A stretch of DNA of 64,000 nucleotides, from contig NZ_JADOVI010000006.1 of NCBI RefSeq assembly GCF_015752155.1, forward strand, positions 1-64,000. Direction: 5' to 3'. Below are positions 7,712 through 15,194 of the stretch, in pieces. The stretch comes from Cryobacterium sp. MP_M3 (GTDB taxonomy: Bacteria > Actinomycetota > Actinomycetes > Actinomycetales > Microbacteriaceae). Numbering within the stretch: the stretch's first letter is position 1; each line of letters starts with the position of its first letter. The notes under the pieces are model-generated. The model was not told where the DNA came from and did not search any database. It saw only the letters and a program-made list of their open reading frames with translations. The position numbers and the translations under genes were made by a program.

Positions 7712-8254
7712 CTATCCAGGCAAGAAGGCCTGCGCGCGCTGGATCGTAATGTTGCGTCGGGTATCGGTGACGGGGAGCTTCCTGCAGATCCGCACCAGGG
7801 AGACGGGATCGATGAGCCCGGCTTCGACTAGCGCGTCCACGAACTCCAGGTCCTTTTCGTCACCACGAACCAGCTTCGCGGCACACAGGTCGTGAGGATC
7901 GAGGCATCGGGCCAGTGCGCCGCTGGGACCGTCTGGTGCCAGCTGAACCGTGCGGGTCTCCCAGCCATTCGGGAGCACAGCTGTCGTGGCGTTGACACCC
8001 TGCACGTAGAAGCCGTGGTCGATGTGAAACTGCGACCACTCACCCAGATTGGCGTCGATGAGGGTAGCCAGGGTGTAGTCCGCATCGTCCGTGATCGGTG
8101 CAATGTCGACCTCTTCAGAGAGCGTGGCGCGTTCGGGCAGCTGCGTTTCATCATAGGAACCGAGGATGGCCTGGCTGCCGATGACGAGTACCTCACGTTG
8201 CTCAGTGACCCTGGCGGCGTGCCGGATCGCCTCCTCGAGCTCCCTGCGTTTCAT
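7712..8254 (-). CDS. Nucleotidyltransferase-fold protein (DUF6036-like), candidate toxin partner
   Basis: 180 residues from ATG 8254. The motif VLVIGSQAIL (Gly26, Ser27) followed by EEVDIAPI (Glu48, Asp50) fits the hG[GS] and [DE]h[DE]h pattern of the polymerase-beta-like nucleotidyltransferase superfamily. HDLCAAKLVRGDEKDLEFV near the middle-to-end is the conserved lysine-rich helix seen in DUF6036/AbiEii-like proteins. Its start overlaps the stop of the upstream HTH gene by 4 nt (ATGA), so the two are made together. HTH plus minimal nucleotidyltransferase pairs are commonly predicted toxin-antitoxin or defence modules. Activity and target are unknown here. Confidence 0.82.
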   Translation of the reverse strand: MKRRELEEAIRHAARVTEQREVLVIGSQAILGSYDETQLPERATLSEEVDIAPITDDADYTLATLIDANLGEWSQFHIDHGFYVQGVNATTAVLPNGWETRTVQLAPDGPSGALARCLDPHDLCAAKLVRGDEKDLEFVDALVEAGLIDPVSLVRICRKLPVTDTRRNITIQRAQAFLPG

Positions 8255-8754
8255 TCTTGGTTAGCCCGCTCGATTGCTGCGACCCGCTCGCCCTGAGTGA
8301 GAGCGCCAGCGAACGGCGAGTTCTGTCGGAGTTCCCGACCCTCCGGAGTGTCCGCGAGCATGCCCAGGATGAGTAGGTCCACAGGACTATCCAGAAGCTC
8401 GGCCCAACGATCCACCCACTTCTGCCCGATCGGGGAACGGAGCCGAGCCCGAAGGCGGACGAGGTTGTCCGGCACCACATCAAGCACAGCCTTCGGATCG
8501 GTCCTGAGCCTGTTCGCGAGAGCGCGATGCAGTTCCATCGTCACCCTCTCTTCACGACGAGTGTTGACGACCTCCACGCGGGGACGTCGCCCCATCACAG
8601 CCAGGGCACGCTTGAGCGTTCCGAGCTGAATCCGGTCGTCCCGCTCGGACTGTTCCATCCGCGTGACCGTACTGGGTGCAACACCCAGATTCTCAGCGAG
8701 ATCACGAACCGTCCACCCGACTGACCGGCGCGTGTCTGCAATCGTTGTCGACAT
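8251..8754 (-). CDS. XRE-type helix-turn-helix protein, candidate antitoxin/autorepressor
   Basis: 167 residues from ATG 8754, with AGGAGG about 8 nt upstream; the frame is open further but the ribosome-binding site decides the start. Residues ~14-55 form a Cro/CI-type HTH (TVRDLAENLGVAPSTVTRME). The C-terminal half (ALANRLRTDPKAVLDVVPDN) is alpha-helical and is often found where an HTH protein is paired with a nucleotidyltransferase. The gene is translationally coupled to the nucleotidyltransferase and is preceded by a perfect palindrome at 8768-8787, which suggests that it represses its own operon. Its upstream DNA resembles the excisionase leader at 3610-3815. Confidence 0.85.
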   Translation of the reverse strand: MSTTIADTRRSVGWTVRDLAENLGVAPSTVTRMEQSERDDRIQLGTLKRALAVMGRRPRVEVVNTRREERVTMELHRALANRLRTDPKAVLDVVPDNLVRLRARLRSPIGQKWVDRWAELLDSPVDLLILGMLADTPEGRELRQNSPFAGALTQGERVAAIERANQE

Positions 8755-8767
8755 CTCATTCCTCCTG

Positions 8768-8787
8768 TGTTGCATTGTACTGCAACA
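8768..8787. promoter_or_regulatory. Perfect palindrome, probable operator of the HTH/nucleotidyltransferase operon
   Basis: TGTTGCA, six bases, then TGCAACA: two 7-bp arms of a perfect inverted repeat centred on GTAC. On the minus strand it contains TACAAT, a good -10 hexamer, 14-34 nt before the HTH start codon. A dimeric HTH protein bound here would block the promoter, as in many toxin-antitoxin operons. Confidence 0.6.
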
Positions 8788-8876
8788 AGGTCGAAGGCGC
8801 TCGAGGTCTTCCCAGACCATCCCAACCGGGACGTGCACCTCGTCAACGAGGGACAAGACCAGGCAGGTGCGGCCGA

Positions 8877-8898
8877 ATAAACGGTGAATAAACGGTGA
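8877..8898. repeat. Tandem 11-bp repeats, candidate integrase arm sites, set C
   Basis: Two perfect adjacent copies of ATAAACGGTGA, followed by CCACATCAAATATCG. The design is the same as set A (3697) and set B (3948). They lie upstream of the HTH gene and about 60 bp before the degenerate tRNA-like copy at 8960. Confidence 0.55.
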
Positions 8899-8959
8899 CC
8901 ACATCAAATATCGCACCGGAAATCAAAACAAGAAATCCTGATCAACCGTAACTTCGAAT

Positions 8960-8987
8960 GGGCGCGAATGACTTGAACCCAGGTCCG
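8960..8987 (-). other. Degenerate tRNA 3'-end copy
   Basis: The segment contains GACTTGAACCCAGG followed by TCCG, matching the T-arm and variable-loop part of the CAT tRNA with several changes. It includes the same AGG variant as the att fragment at 3779-3815. It lies ~70 bp from the true tRNA 3' end. It is probably a decayed attachment site from an earlier integration. Confidence 0.45.
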
Positions 8988-9056
8988 CATGACAATAGGT
9001 TCAAGTCTCGCCACTCCGACGGCAACTAAACAGCCCGATCAACGTCACTTTTACAG

Positions 9057-9130
9057 TAGGGCGGCCGGGACTTGAACCCGGGACCGACGGATTATGAGTC
9101 CGCTGCTCTAACCAGCTGAGCTACCGCCCC
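9057..9130 (-). tRNA. tRNA with CAT anticodon, most likely elongator Met
   Basis: 74 nt without encoded CCA. Acceptor GGGGCGG pairs with CCGCCCT (last pair G-U), the D-arm has GCTC/GAGC, the anticodon loop is CTCATAA, and the T-arm CCGGG/CCCGG encloses TTCAAGT. CAT with A37 fits elongator Met; tRNA-Ile2, whose C34 is modified to lysidine, has the same gene anticodon and cannot be excluded. Its 3' end faces the accessory region, and this gene is the likely integration target. Confidence 0.9.
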
Positions 9131-9140
9131 AAAACCGCGG

Positions 9141-10436
9141 TCACTCCGGGGAATGTGCGGCAGCTTCGGAGGTGATCGTGTCGACCACGGGTTCCCCACG
9201 ATACAGGCACTCGAAAGTGTTCAGGGTGCGGTTGATATCGTGCACACCGATCAGCCTCAGCGACTCGCGCTTGAGCGCGGTGAGCTCGTCCGGAGACGCA
9301 GTGAGCACCTGGGTGAGCTTGGCGGCCATGTCCTTGGCGCTGCCCGGCTCGAACAGGTACCCGTTCTGCCCGTCATGCACGAGGTGTGGCAGGGCCATCG
9401 CGTTCGCGGCGACCACAGGGAGCCCGGAGGCCATGGCCTCCATCGTGGCGATGCTCTGCAACTCCGCAATGGACGGCATCGCGAAGACCGTCGATCGCGT
9501 GTACGCGGCGCGCAACTCCTCGTCGGTCACATACCCGGTGAAGGTGACCCGGTTGCGGATGCCGAGCGTCTGGGCCAGGTGCTCGAGGTTGCGTTTCTGG
9601 TCGCCGCCGCCGACGATCTCGACCTTGACGTCAAGGTCGGGTGACAGCAGGGTCACGGCGTGCAGCAGCACGTCGATCTGCTTTTCCCCGGTGACGCGTC
9701 CGACGAAGAGGATCCGGTTCTCGGTGCGCGGTTCGAAGCTCGGCGCGTAGTTGTGCGCGTCGATGCCGCACGAAATCGCCAGGACGCCCTCAAGCCCGGT
9801 GTAGCGCTCGAGGAACTCGGCGGCTCGCACGGTCGGCGTGGTCACGGCTTCGGCGCGGCCGAAGGTGCGGCGCGCGGCCTTCCAGGCACCCTTGACCATG
9901 CCCTCATGCAGCCACTTGGGCAGGAGGGTGAATTCGAGCATGTTCTCCGGCATGAAGTGATTCGTGCCGATGATGCGGATCCCGCGCTTGGCGGCTTCGA
10001 TGGTGACACCGCGGCCCACGTTGATGTGGGACTGGAAGTGCACGACATCCGGTTTGAAGGTGTCGAGGATGCGGCGGCTCTCAGCGTGGATCAGCCAGGG
10101 CAGGGCGAAGCGCAGCCAGTCGTGCGGGTACCAGCGCCAGCTCTTCAGGCGGTGCACGACCATCGGCTGGCCTTCGTGGATTTCGGTCCAGGTGCCGTGC
10201 TTGCGGGACGGCGCAGGTGCCATGATCTGCACCTCGTGGCCGCGGGCGACCAGGCCGGCGGCGAGTCGCTCGGCGAAGCGGGCCGCACCGTTGACGTCAG
10301 GGGCAAAGGTGTCCGCGGCGATGAGAACCCGAATCGGCTTCTTCGTTGCCGGTACCACGCGGGAGGCGTCGCTCGGCAAATCGGTCGAATCTGACAAGTG
10401 AAATTGTCCCAACGTAAGTGAGCCGGAGGTCGTCAT
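9141..10436 (-). CDS. Glycosyltransferase family 4 (PimB-like)
   Basis: 431 residues from ATG 10436 (MTTSGSLTLG); an in-frame start 18 codons upstream is also possible. The GT-B fold is recognised by the N-terminal RVLIAADTFAPDVNGAARF (donor-side Gly loop), DVVHFQSH in the middle, the GT4 domain ILFVGRVTGEKQIDVLL, and the donor-binding EX7E region (SIAELQSIATMEAMASGLPV). Retaining GT4 enzymes of this type transfer mannose or another hexose to phosphatidylinositol mannosides, other glycolipids or trehalose-type acceptors. The substrate cannot be told from the context. It is cytoplasmic or membrane-associated, with no signal peptide. It is the first core gene after the tRNA. Confidence 0.88.
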   Translation of the reverse strand: MTTSGSLTLGQFHLSDSTDLPSDASRVVPATKKPIRVLIAADTFAPDVNGAARFAERLAAGLVARGHEVQIMAPAPSRKHGTWTEIHEGQPMVVHRLKSWRWYPHDWLRFALPWLIHAESRRILDTFKPDVVHFQSHINVGRGVTIEAAKRGIRIIGTNHFMPENMLEFTLLPKWLHEGMVKGAWKAARRTFGRAEAVTTPTVRAAEFLERYTGLEGVLAISCGIDAHNYAPSFEPRTENRILFVGRVTGEKQIDVLLHAVTLLSPDLDVKVEIVGGGDQKRNLEHLAQTLGIRNRVTFTGYVTDEELRAAYTRSTVFAMPSIAELQSIATMEAMASGLPVVAANAMALPHLVHDGQNGYLFEPGSAKDMAAKLTQVLTASPDELTALKRESLRLIGVHDINRTLNTFECLYRGEPVVDTITSEAAAHSPE

Positions 10437-10594
10437 CCGGCAAGAAATCAAGGATTCATCGGCGCGCACGCCGACGAGGTCTTCTAGCACCCTATTCTAA
10501 ACCGCCGTGTCTACGGCCATTCCCGGCACCGGCGCGTCACTCGGCCGAACCGTGGAGAGGCACCACAGGAGCGGAAAAAGGGTGACGGCGGATG

Positions 10595-11509
10595 CTATCC
10601 GGCGGCCTGCGGGTGATAGCGGGCGAGCAGGAAGACGCCGTAGATCGCGATGGCACCGGCGACGATGAAGGCCACGGCCGCCCAGGCCGGCGCCTGCGCC
10701 ACCTCGCCGAGCACGACGATGCCGATGCCGACCGCGATCAGGGGGTCGATCACGGTCAGGCCGGCGATCACCAGGTCGGGAGGACCGGACGCGTAGGCGT
10801 TCTGCACGAAGTAGGCCCCGAGGGCCGCGCCGAGCAGCAGCCCGGCCACGCAGGTCAGCGTCAGCCACTCGAAGTTGCCGTTCTGGGTGCGGTTGATGAT
10901 CACCTTCGCGAGGGTCGCGACGAATCCATAGAGAACGCCGGCGCCGATGATGTAAAGGATCGCCTGGAAGCGGGTGCGCAGAAAGCCGAAAAGACCCCCG
11001 AACACGAGCAGGACACCGCCCAGCATGATCAGGATCGTGACGAGGTTCGCATCGGTGACCGGCTTGTCGACGGCGGTGAAGGCGGCGACCGTGACGAACA
11101 GGCCGACCCCGCCCACGCACATGCCGATGGCGATCTTGGACGCCCGGTTGACCTTCACGCCGGAGACACGCGCGTTGAGGATCGAGGTGATCACGAGGGC
11201 CACCGCACCGAGGGGCTGGACCACGATGATCGGGGCGAAGTTGAGGCTGGACAACTGGAAGAGGATCGCCAGGCCGAGCATCAGCGTGCCGAACACCCAG
11301 GAGGGCCGGCCCAGCAGGAGGGCGAGCTGGCGCGGGTTGAGTCCGCCGGTGACCTCCACGGTCCTGGCCTCGACCTTGGTCACCCCGCGGTGCTGGAACT
11401 GCGCTCCGAGGGAGAGGAAGACCGCGCCGACCAGGGCGAGCGGGATTCCGATGGCCTGGCGGGGATCGATCGTGAGGTCCACAGCCAATTCAGTCAGGTC
11501 GAGGGTCAC
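10595..11509 (-). CDS. DMT-superfamily membrane protein (EamA/NIPA-like)
   Basis: 304 residues with about nine to ten hydrophobic helices: AIGIPLALVGAVFLSLGA at the N-terminus, then IIVVQPLGAVALVITSI, and near the C-terminus IVAGAIAIYGVFLL. Two internal repeats, each with a conserved proline/glycine helix, are typical of drug/metabolite transporters. The motif FQLSSLNFAPIIVVQPLG is the equivalent of the NIPA/EamA 'VVQPL' segment common in actinobacterial homologues. The substrate is unknown. The gene is divergent from peptide deformylase with only 40 nt between them, and there is no operon partner. Confidence 0.8.
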   Translation of the reverse strand: MTLDLTELAVDLTIDPRQAIGIPLALVGAVFLSLGAQFQHRGVTKVEARTVEVTGGLNPRQLALLLGRPSWVFGTLMLGLAILFQLSSLNFAPIIVVQPLGAVALVITSILNARVSGVKVNRASKIAIGMCVGGVGLFVTVAAFTAVDKPVTDANLVTILIMLGGVLLVFGGLFGFLRTRFQAILYIIGAGVLYGFVATLAKVIINRTQNGNFEWLTLTCVAGLLLGAALGAYFVQNAYASGPPDLVIAGLTVIDPLIAVGIGIVVLGEVAQAPAWAAVAFIVAGAIAIYGVFLLARYHPQAAG

Positions 11510-11549
11510 TCAATGACCCTATCGAGAACCAGCCCGATATCCTTGCTGA

Positions 11550-12116
11550 ATGGCCGTGCGAGCAATTGTTATTTCCGGAGATCCTGTTCTCCACTCCCCC
11601 GCAGCATCCGTCGAGGAATTCGACGATGACCTGCGCGTCCTGGTACAGGACATGTACGAGACGATGGATGCCGCCCCCGGCGTCGGCCTCGCCGCGCCCC
11701 AGGTCGGCGTGCCGCTGCGGCTCTTCACCTACAGCTACCTCGACGATGACGACCGGTCATGGCGCGGTGTCGCGATCAACCCTGAGCTGTGGATCACCCC
11801 TGTCCCGGCCGGCGAAGCGGACGAGGACGAGGACGTCGAAGGCTGCCTGTCCTACCCGGGCGAGCGTTTCCCGCTCTTGCGCTCCCCGTCGGCGATCCTG
11901 CGCGCGGTCGACCTGGACCAGAAGCCGTTCGAGATCCACGCCGAGGGTTGGCTGGCCCGGATCTTCCAGCATGAATACGACCACCTCGACGGCACGCTCT
12001 ATGTGGACCGTCTCGAGCATTTCTACGCGAAGATCGCCACCAAGGTCACCCGCAAACGCGGTTGGGGCGTCCCCGACCTCAGCTGGGTCCCCGGGGTCGA
12101 CAACCTCGAGGACTGA
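11550..12116 (+). CDS. def: Peptide deformylase
   Basis: 188 residues from ATG 11550. It removes the formyl group from nascent N-terminal formylmethionine. All three signature motifs are present: GVGLAAPQVG at residues 44-53, EGCLSYPG with metal ligand Cys99, and HEYDHLDG with ligands His141 and His145 and catalytic Glu142. Length is normal for an actinobacterial type I enzyme. It is monocistronic and divergent from the DMT transporter. The frame is clean. Confidence 0.97.
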   Translation: MAVRAIVISGDPVLHSPAASVEEFDDDLRVLVQDMYETMDAAPGVGLAAPQVGVPLRLFTYSYLDDDDRSWRGVAINPELWITPVPAGEADEDEDVEGCLSYPGERFPLLRSPSAILRAVDLDQKPFEIHAEGWLARIFQHEYDHLDGTLYVDRLEHFYAKIATKVTRKRGWGVPDLSWVPGVDNLED

Positions 12117-12146
12117 GCCACCGGGATATCGGCGGCGCCTTCCCGC

Positions 12147-13010
12147 TCAGCGGGAAAGGTTGACGCCGTGCACGCCGTTGTGGAACCGCAGCGACGGGAA
12201 GATCGCGGACACCGAGAATCCGACGCCCGGCACGGTGCCGGCGTTGAAGACCCCGCCGAACAACTCGGCCCGTTCCCGCATCTGAGTGATCCCCGCGCCA
12301 CTGACGCTCTCAATGAGCGCCTTGAGGTCGTCGTCGATCGTGTAACTGGTGCGGGCGGCGAACTCCCCCTCGTCGGCGCTTGAACGCCGGGCGGTGGCAC
12401 GGATGCCGTCGTCGTCGACTTGCAGCTGCAGGCCGTCCTGGGTCCAGGTGAAGGTGATCTTCGCCTCCGTGCCCGGGCCGCCGTGCTTGAGGGAGTTGGC
12501 CAGCGCGCTCTGGAGGATCCGGAAGATGGCCAGTTCAGCGCCTGGCTTGAGCGGGAATCGCTCGCCCGCCTCGGCGAAGCCCACGACGAGGCCGGCGTCG
12601 CGCATGACTCGGAAGAGGTCCCTGGCCGATTGGAGTCCGGGCTGCGCGGTGGCGACGGATTCGCCCTCGCGCACGATGGTGAGCACCCGGCGCATGTCCG
12701 CGAGGGCGCCGCGCCCGTCCTCGGCGAGGGCCGTGGCGGCCCGCACGGCACTGGACGGGTCCGTCTCGGCCGTGTACCTGGCCGCCTCGGCCCCGGTGAC
12801 CAGGCGGGAGACGGCGAGCACGGCAATGTCCTGCAGTTCGTGGATGATTCCGAGTCGGCCCTGCTGCTCGGCGAGGCTCAGTTCGAGGTCGATCCGCAGC
12901 TGCTCGGCCGCGGACTGGTTGACGGCGACTCGCCGCGCTCGCAGCCACAGAACGAGCAAGAGCACGGAGAGGACTGCCAGCACGGTGCTCGCGATCAACC
13001 AGAAATCCAT
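12147..13010 (-). CDS. Histidine-kinase-like membrane protein with Gln in place of the phosphoacceptor His
   Basis: 287 residues, ATG 13010. One N-terminal membrane helix (residues ~5-23) is followed by a dimerisation helix and a HATPase domain: N-box FRILQSALANSLKHGG, G-box VDDDG, and a second Gly segment GAGITQMRERAELFGG. In NarL/HisKA_3 kinases the dimerisation motif is E-L-H-D. Here it reads HELQDIAVLA, so Gln60 takes the phosphoacceptor place and His57 lies three residues earlier. The ATP-binding part looks intact. No response regulator gene is adjacent. It may be a pseudokinase or sensor-scaffold, or may use His57; this is inference. Confidence 0.75.
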   Translation of the reverse strand: MDFWLIASTVLAVLSVLLLVLWLRARRVAVNQSAAEQLRIDLELSLAEQQGRLGIIHELQDIAVLAVSRLVTGAEAARYTAETDPSSAVRAATALAEDGRGALADMRRVLTIVREGESVATAQPGLQSARDLFRVMRDAGLVVGFAEAGERFPLKPGAELAIFRILQSALANSLKHGGPGTEAKITFTWTQDGLQLQVDDDGIRATARRSSADEGEFAARTSYTIDDDLKALIESVSGAGITQMRERAELFGGVFNAGTVPGVGFSVSAIFPSLRFHNGVHGVNLSR

Positions 13011-13047
13011 GGACTACGCCTTTCGTGCGGCGGCCTGCGCCCCGGGT

Positions 13048-13088
13048 GCAAAAAAGGCCACCCGGGGTGGAGCCCTAGGTGGCCTTTA
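13048..13088 (-). terminator. Rho-independent terminator of tRNA-Asn
   Basis: On the minus strand AAAGGCCACC pairs with GGTGGCCTTT across a short GC-rich loop and is followed by a run of T. It lies directly downstream of the tRNA 3' end. Confidence 0.75.
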
Positions 13089-13089
13089 G

Positions 13090-13162
13090 CTCCCCGACTT
13101 GGACTCGAACCAAGAACCTGCGCATTAACAGTGCGCTGCTCTGCCAATTGAGCTATCGAGGA
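13090..13162 (-). tRNA. tRNA-Asn (anticodon GTT)
   Basis: 73 nt. Acceptor TCCTCGA pairs with TCGGGGA (one G-U pair), the D-arm is GCTC/GAGC, the anticodon loop CTGTTAA gives GTT, the T-arm encloses TTCGAGT, and the discriminator is G. A strong terminator follows. The cloverleaf is complete. Confidence 0.95.
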
Positions 13163-13223
13163 ATGCTTGAACAACTCTGTTACTTTATCAAAAGTTCGGC
13201 ATCCGCCAAATCGGGGCCTGTTT

Positions 13224-14255
13224 TCAGTAGCCGATCCGGGCGTCGACGACGCCGACAAACCGCCCATCGTCAAGGAACGCTCTCACATTCAACCGGATGC
13301 GTTCGGCAAGGAGGGGCGCCGTCATCTCGGGCGTGTCTGCCGAGTGCGGTGTGATCAGGCAGCGTGGTTCGCTCCACAACGGATGCCCGTCGGGCAGCGG
13401 CTCCGGGTCGGTCACGTCCAGGGCCGCGCCGGCGATGGAGCCGGCGGCCAGGGCCGCCACCAGCGCCTCCGTGTCGACCAGCGGCCCCCGTGCGATGTTG
13501 ACGAGGTTCGCCTCCGGACGCATCAGCGCGAACTCGGCCGCCCCGATCAAGTGCCTGGTGGTCTCCGTCAGCGCTGCGGCGACGATGACCAGGTCGGCCT
13601 CGGGAAGCACGTCCGCCAGGCCGGATGTCGGCACTGTGCGGGCCGCGCCGGGCACCGGCCGGTTGCTGCGGCGCACGACGGTGATGCGGGTTCCGAACGG
13701 CTCGAGCAGCCGGATGAGCTCGAGGGCGATCCCTCCGGCGCCGATGATGACGACGGAACGGCCGTACAGCGAGCGGCCCTCCGGTACGGTCGACCAGGTC
13801 GAGGCCCGCACCCGCGTGGGCAGAACGCGGAGCAGGGCCAGTGAGAGCGCCAGCGCGTGCTCGGCCACGGGCTGGGCGTAGGCGCCCTTGGCGCTGGTCC
13901 AGAGGAGGTCCGGACGGGCCTGCTCGGCCAGGACGGCGCTGAACGCGTCGACGCCGGCCCAGGGCAGCTGCACCCACTGGATCTGCGGGTTGGCGGCCAG
14001 GGTGGACCCGAGCAGGTCGGCCTGGGCGTAGGAGAGCCAGATCAGCCCCCGGGTCGCGGGCGACAACTCCGTTACCTCCCCCTGGGCGGCGCGGACGGCC
14101 GCCGTGAAGACCTCGGCGGGCCGCGGCAGCACGGCGATCGGCCCGCGGGCGGGGCGCATCCCCTCGGGGATCGGCGCCACCTCGTCGGCGAGCACGGCCC
14201 GGTGCTGCCCGGCAGGCCCCGGGCCGTCCGTGACGCGGCGCTCAGGATTCGTCGG
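13224..14255 (-). CDS. D-isomer-specific 2-hydroxyacid dehydrogenase (NAD-binding)
   Basis: 343 residues from GTG 14255, overlapping the end of the upstream ABC gene by 14 nt. The Rossmann motif is VVIIGAGGIALELIRLL. The catalytic Arg lies in NLVNIARGPLVDTEAL, the Glu in the following ALDVTDPEPLP region, and the His in CLITPHSAD. The family interconverts 2-keto and D-2-hydroxy acids. The exact substrate is unknown. It is the last gene of a peptide-type ABC importer operon, so its substrate may come from the imported compound; this is inference. Confidence 0.85.
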   Translation of the reverse strand, partial: PTNPERRVTDGPGPAGQHRAVLADEVAPIPEGMRPARGPIAVLPRPAEVFTAAVRAAQGEVTELSPATRGLIWLSYAQADLLGSTLAANPQIQWVQLPWAGVDAFSAVLAEQARPDLLWTSAKGAYAQPVAEHALALSLALLRVLPTRVRASTWSTVPEGRSLYGRSVVIIGAGGIALELIRLLEPFGTRITVVRRSNRPVPGAARTVPTSGLADVLPEADLVIVAAALTETTRHLIGAAEFALMRPEANLVNIARGPLVDTEALVAALAAGSIAGAALDVTDPEPLPDGHPLWSEPRCLITPHSADTPEMTAPLLAERIRLNVRAFLDDGRFVGVVDARIGY

Positions 14256-15189
14256 CACGGTCGTCTCCTTCGCGGTCGTGCGGGTCGTCGGCCGGGTCGC
14301 CGCCCGCCTCATCGCCGGGGTCGTCGCCCGGGCTGTCGTTCATCTCATCGTCCGGCTCGTCGTCTGCCTCTGGCCCGGTCAACGCCGCGGCCAGCCCGGC
14401 CACATACGGATGCCACGGGTCCTCGAACACCTCGTCGATGGTTCCCAGGCCGACGAGCACCCCCTGGTACAGCACGCCGATCCGGTTCGCCACCCGGCGA
14501 AGCACGGTGAGGTCCGAGCTGATCACGAGCGCGGAGAATGACCGTTCACGCTGCAATTCGCCGAGCAGGTCGATCACCGCGTCGCGCACCGTCACGTCGA
14601 CCCCGGCGGTCGGCTCGTCCGCGATCAGCAGGGATGGACCGAAGACGAGGGCACGGGCCAGGGCGACCCGCTGGCGTTGCCCATTGCTCAGTTCGTAGGG
14701 GTAGCGAGGCAGCACGGCGAGCGGCAACCGCACGGCGTCGACCATGGTCGCCACGCGCGCGTCGAGCGCCTTGCGGTTGTAGCGCCGGTCGCGTTCCAGC
14801 ACCGGTTCCGCCACGATCTCCGCCACCGTCATCGTCGACGGGAGCGTGTCGGCCGCGTTCTGTTCGAGCAGCCCGACCCCGAAGGTGAGGCGGGCGAGCT
14901 TGCGGCGGCCGATCCGGCGCATCCGGAAGCCGAGCACCGTCGCCTCTCCCCCGGTGATGATCGGCCGGGCGCTGCCGAGGCCGGGAGCGAACGCCGCGCC
15001 GGACAGCACGCTGGCGAGGGTGCTCTTGCCCGAACCGCTCTCCCCGAGCAACCCGAGCACCTCGCCCGGCTTGATCTGCAGGGTGAGCCCGTGCACAGCG
15101 ACGTGGGCCGGGCTCACTCCGTGCGGCGGATACTCGACCGTGAGATCGCTGGTCGAGATCGGGAAAATCGGTTTGGCGCCGCGAGTCAT
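14242..15189 (-). CDS. ABC transporter ATP-binding protein (Opp/Dpp type) with acidic tail
   Basis: 315 residues. Walker A is GLLGESGSGKST, signature ELSNGQRQRVALARAL, Walker B LLIADEPTAGVD; the last Asp before the H-loop is present, but the H-loop itself reads ISSDL where ISHDL is usual. After the normal end (PYVAGLAAALTGPEADDEPD) comes an unusual stretch of ~45 residues, almost all Asp, Glu, Gly, Pro, that has no counterpart in the family. It starts 6 nt after the preceding ATPase gene. It supplies ATP hydrolysis to the permeases encoded upstream in the same operon. Confidence 0.88.
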   Translation of the reverse strand: MTRGAKPIFPISTSDLTVEYPPHGVSPAHVAVHGLTLQIKPGEVLGLLGESGSGKSTLASVLSGAAFAPGLGSARPIITGGEATVLGFRMRRIGRRKLARLTFGVGLLEQNAADTLPSTMTVAEIVAEPVLERDRRYNRKALDARVATMVDAVRLPLAVLPRYPYELSNGQRQRVALARALVFGPSLLIADEPTAGVDVTVRDAVIDLLGELQRERSFSALVISSDLTVLRRVANRIGVLYQGVLVGLGTIDEVFEDPWHPYVAGLAAALTGPEADDEPDDEMNDSPGDDPGDEAGGDPADDPHDREGDDRADES

Positions 15190-15194
15190 GCGTT

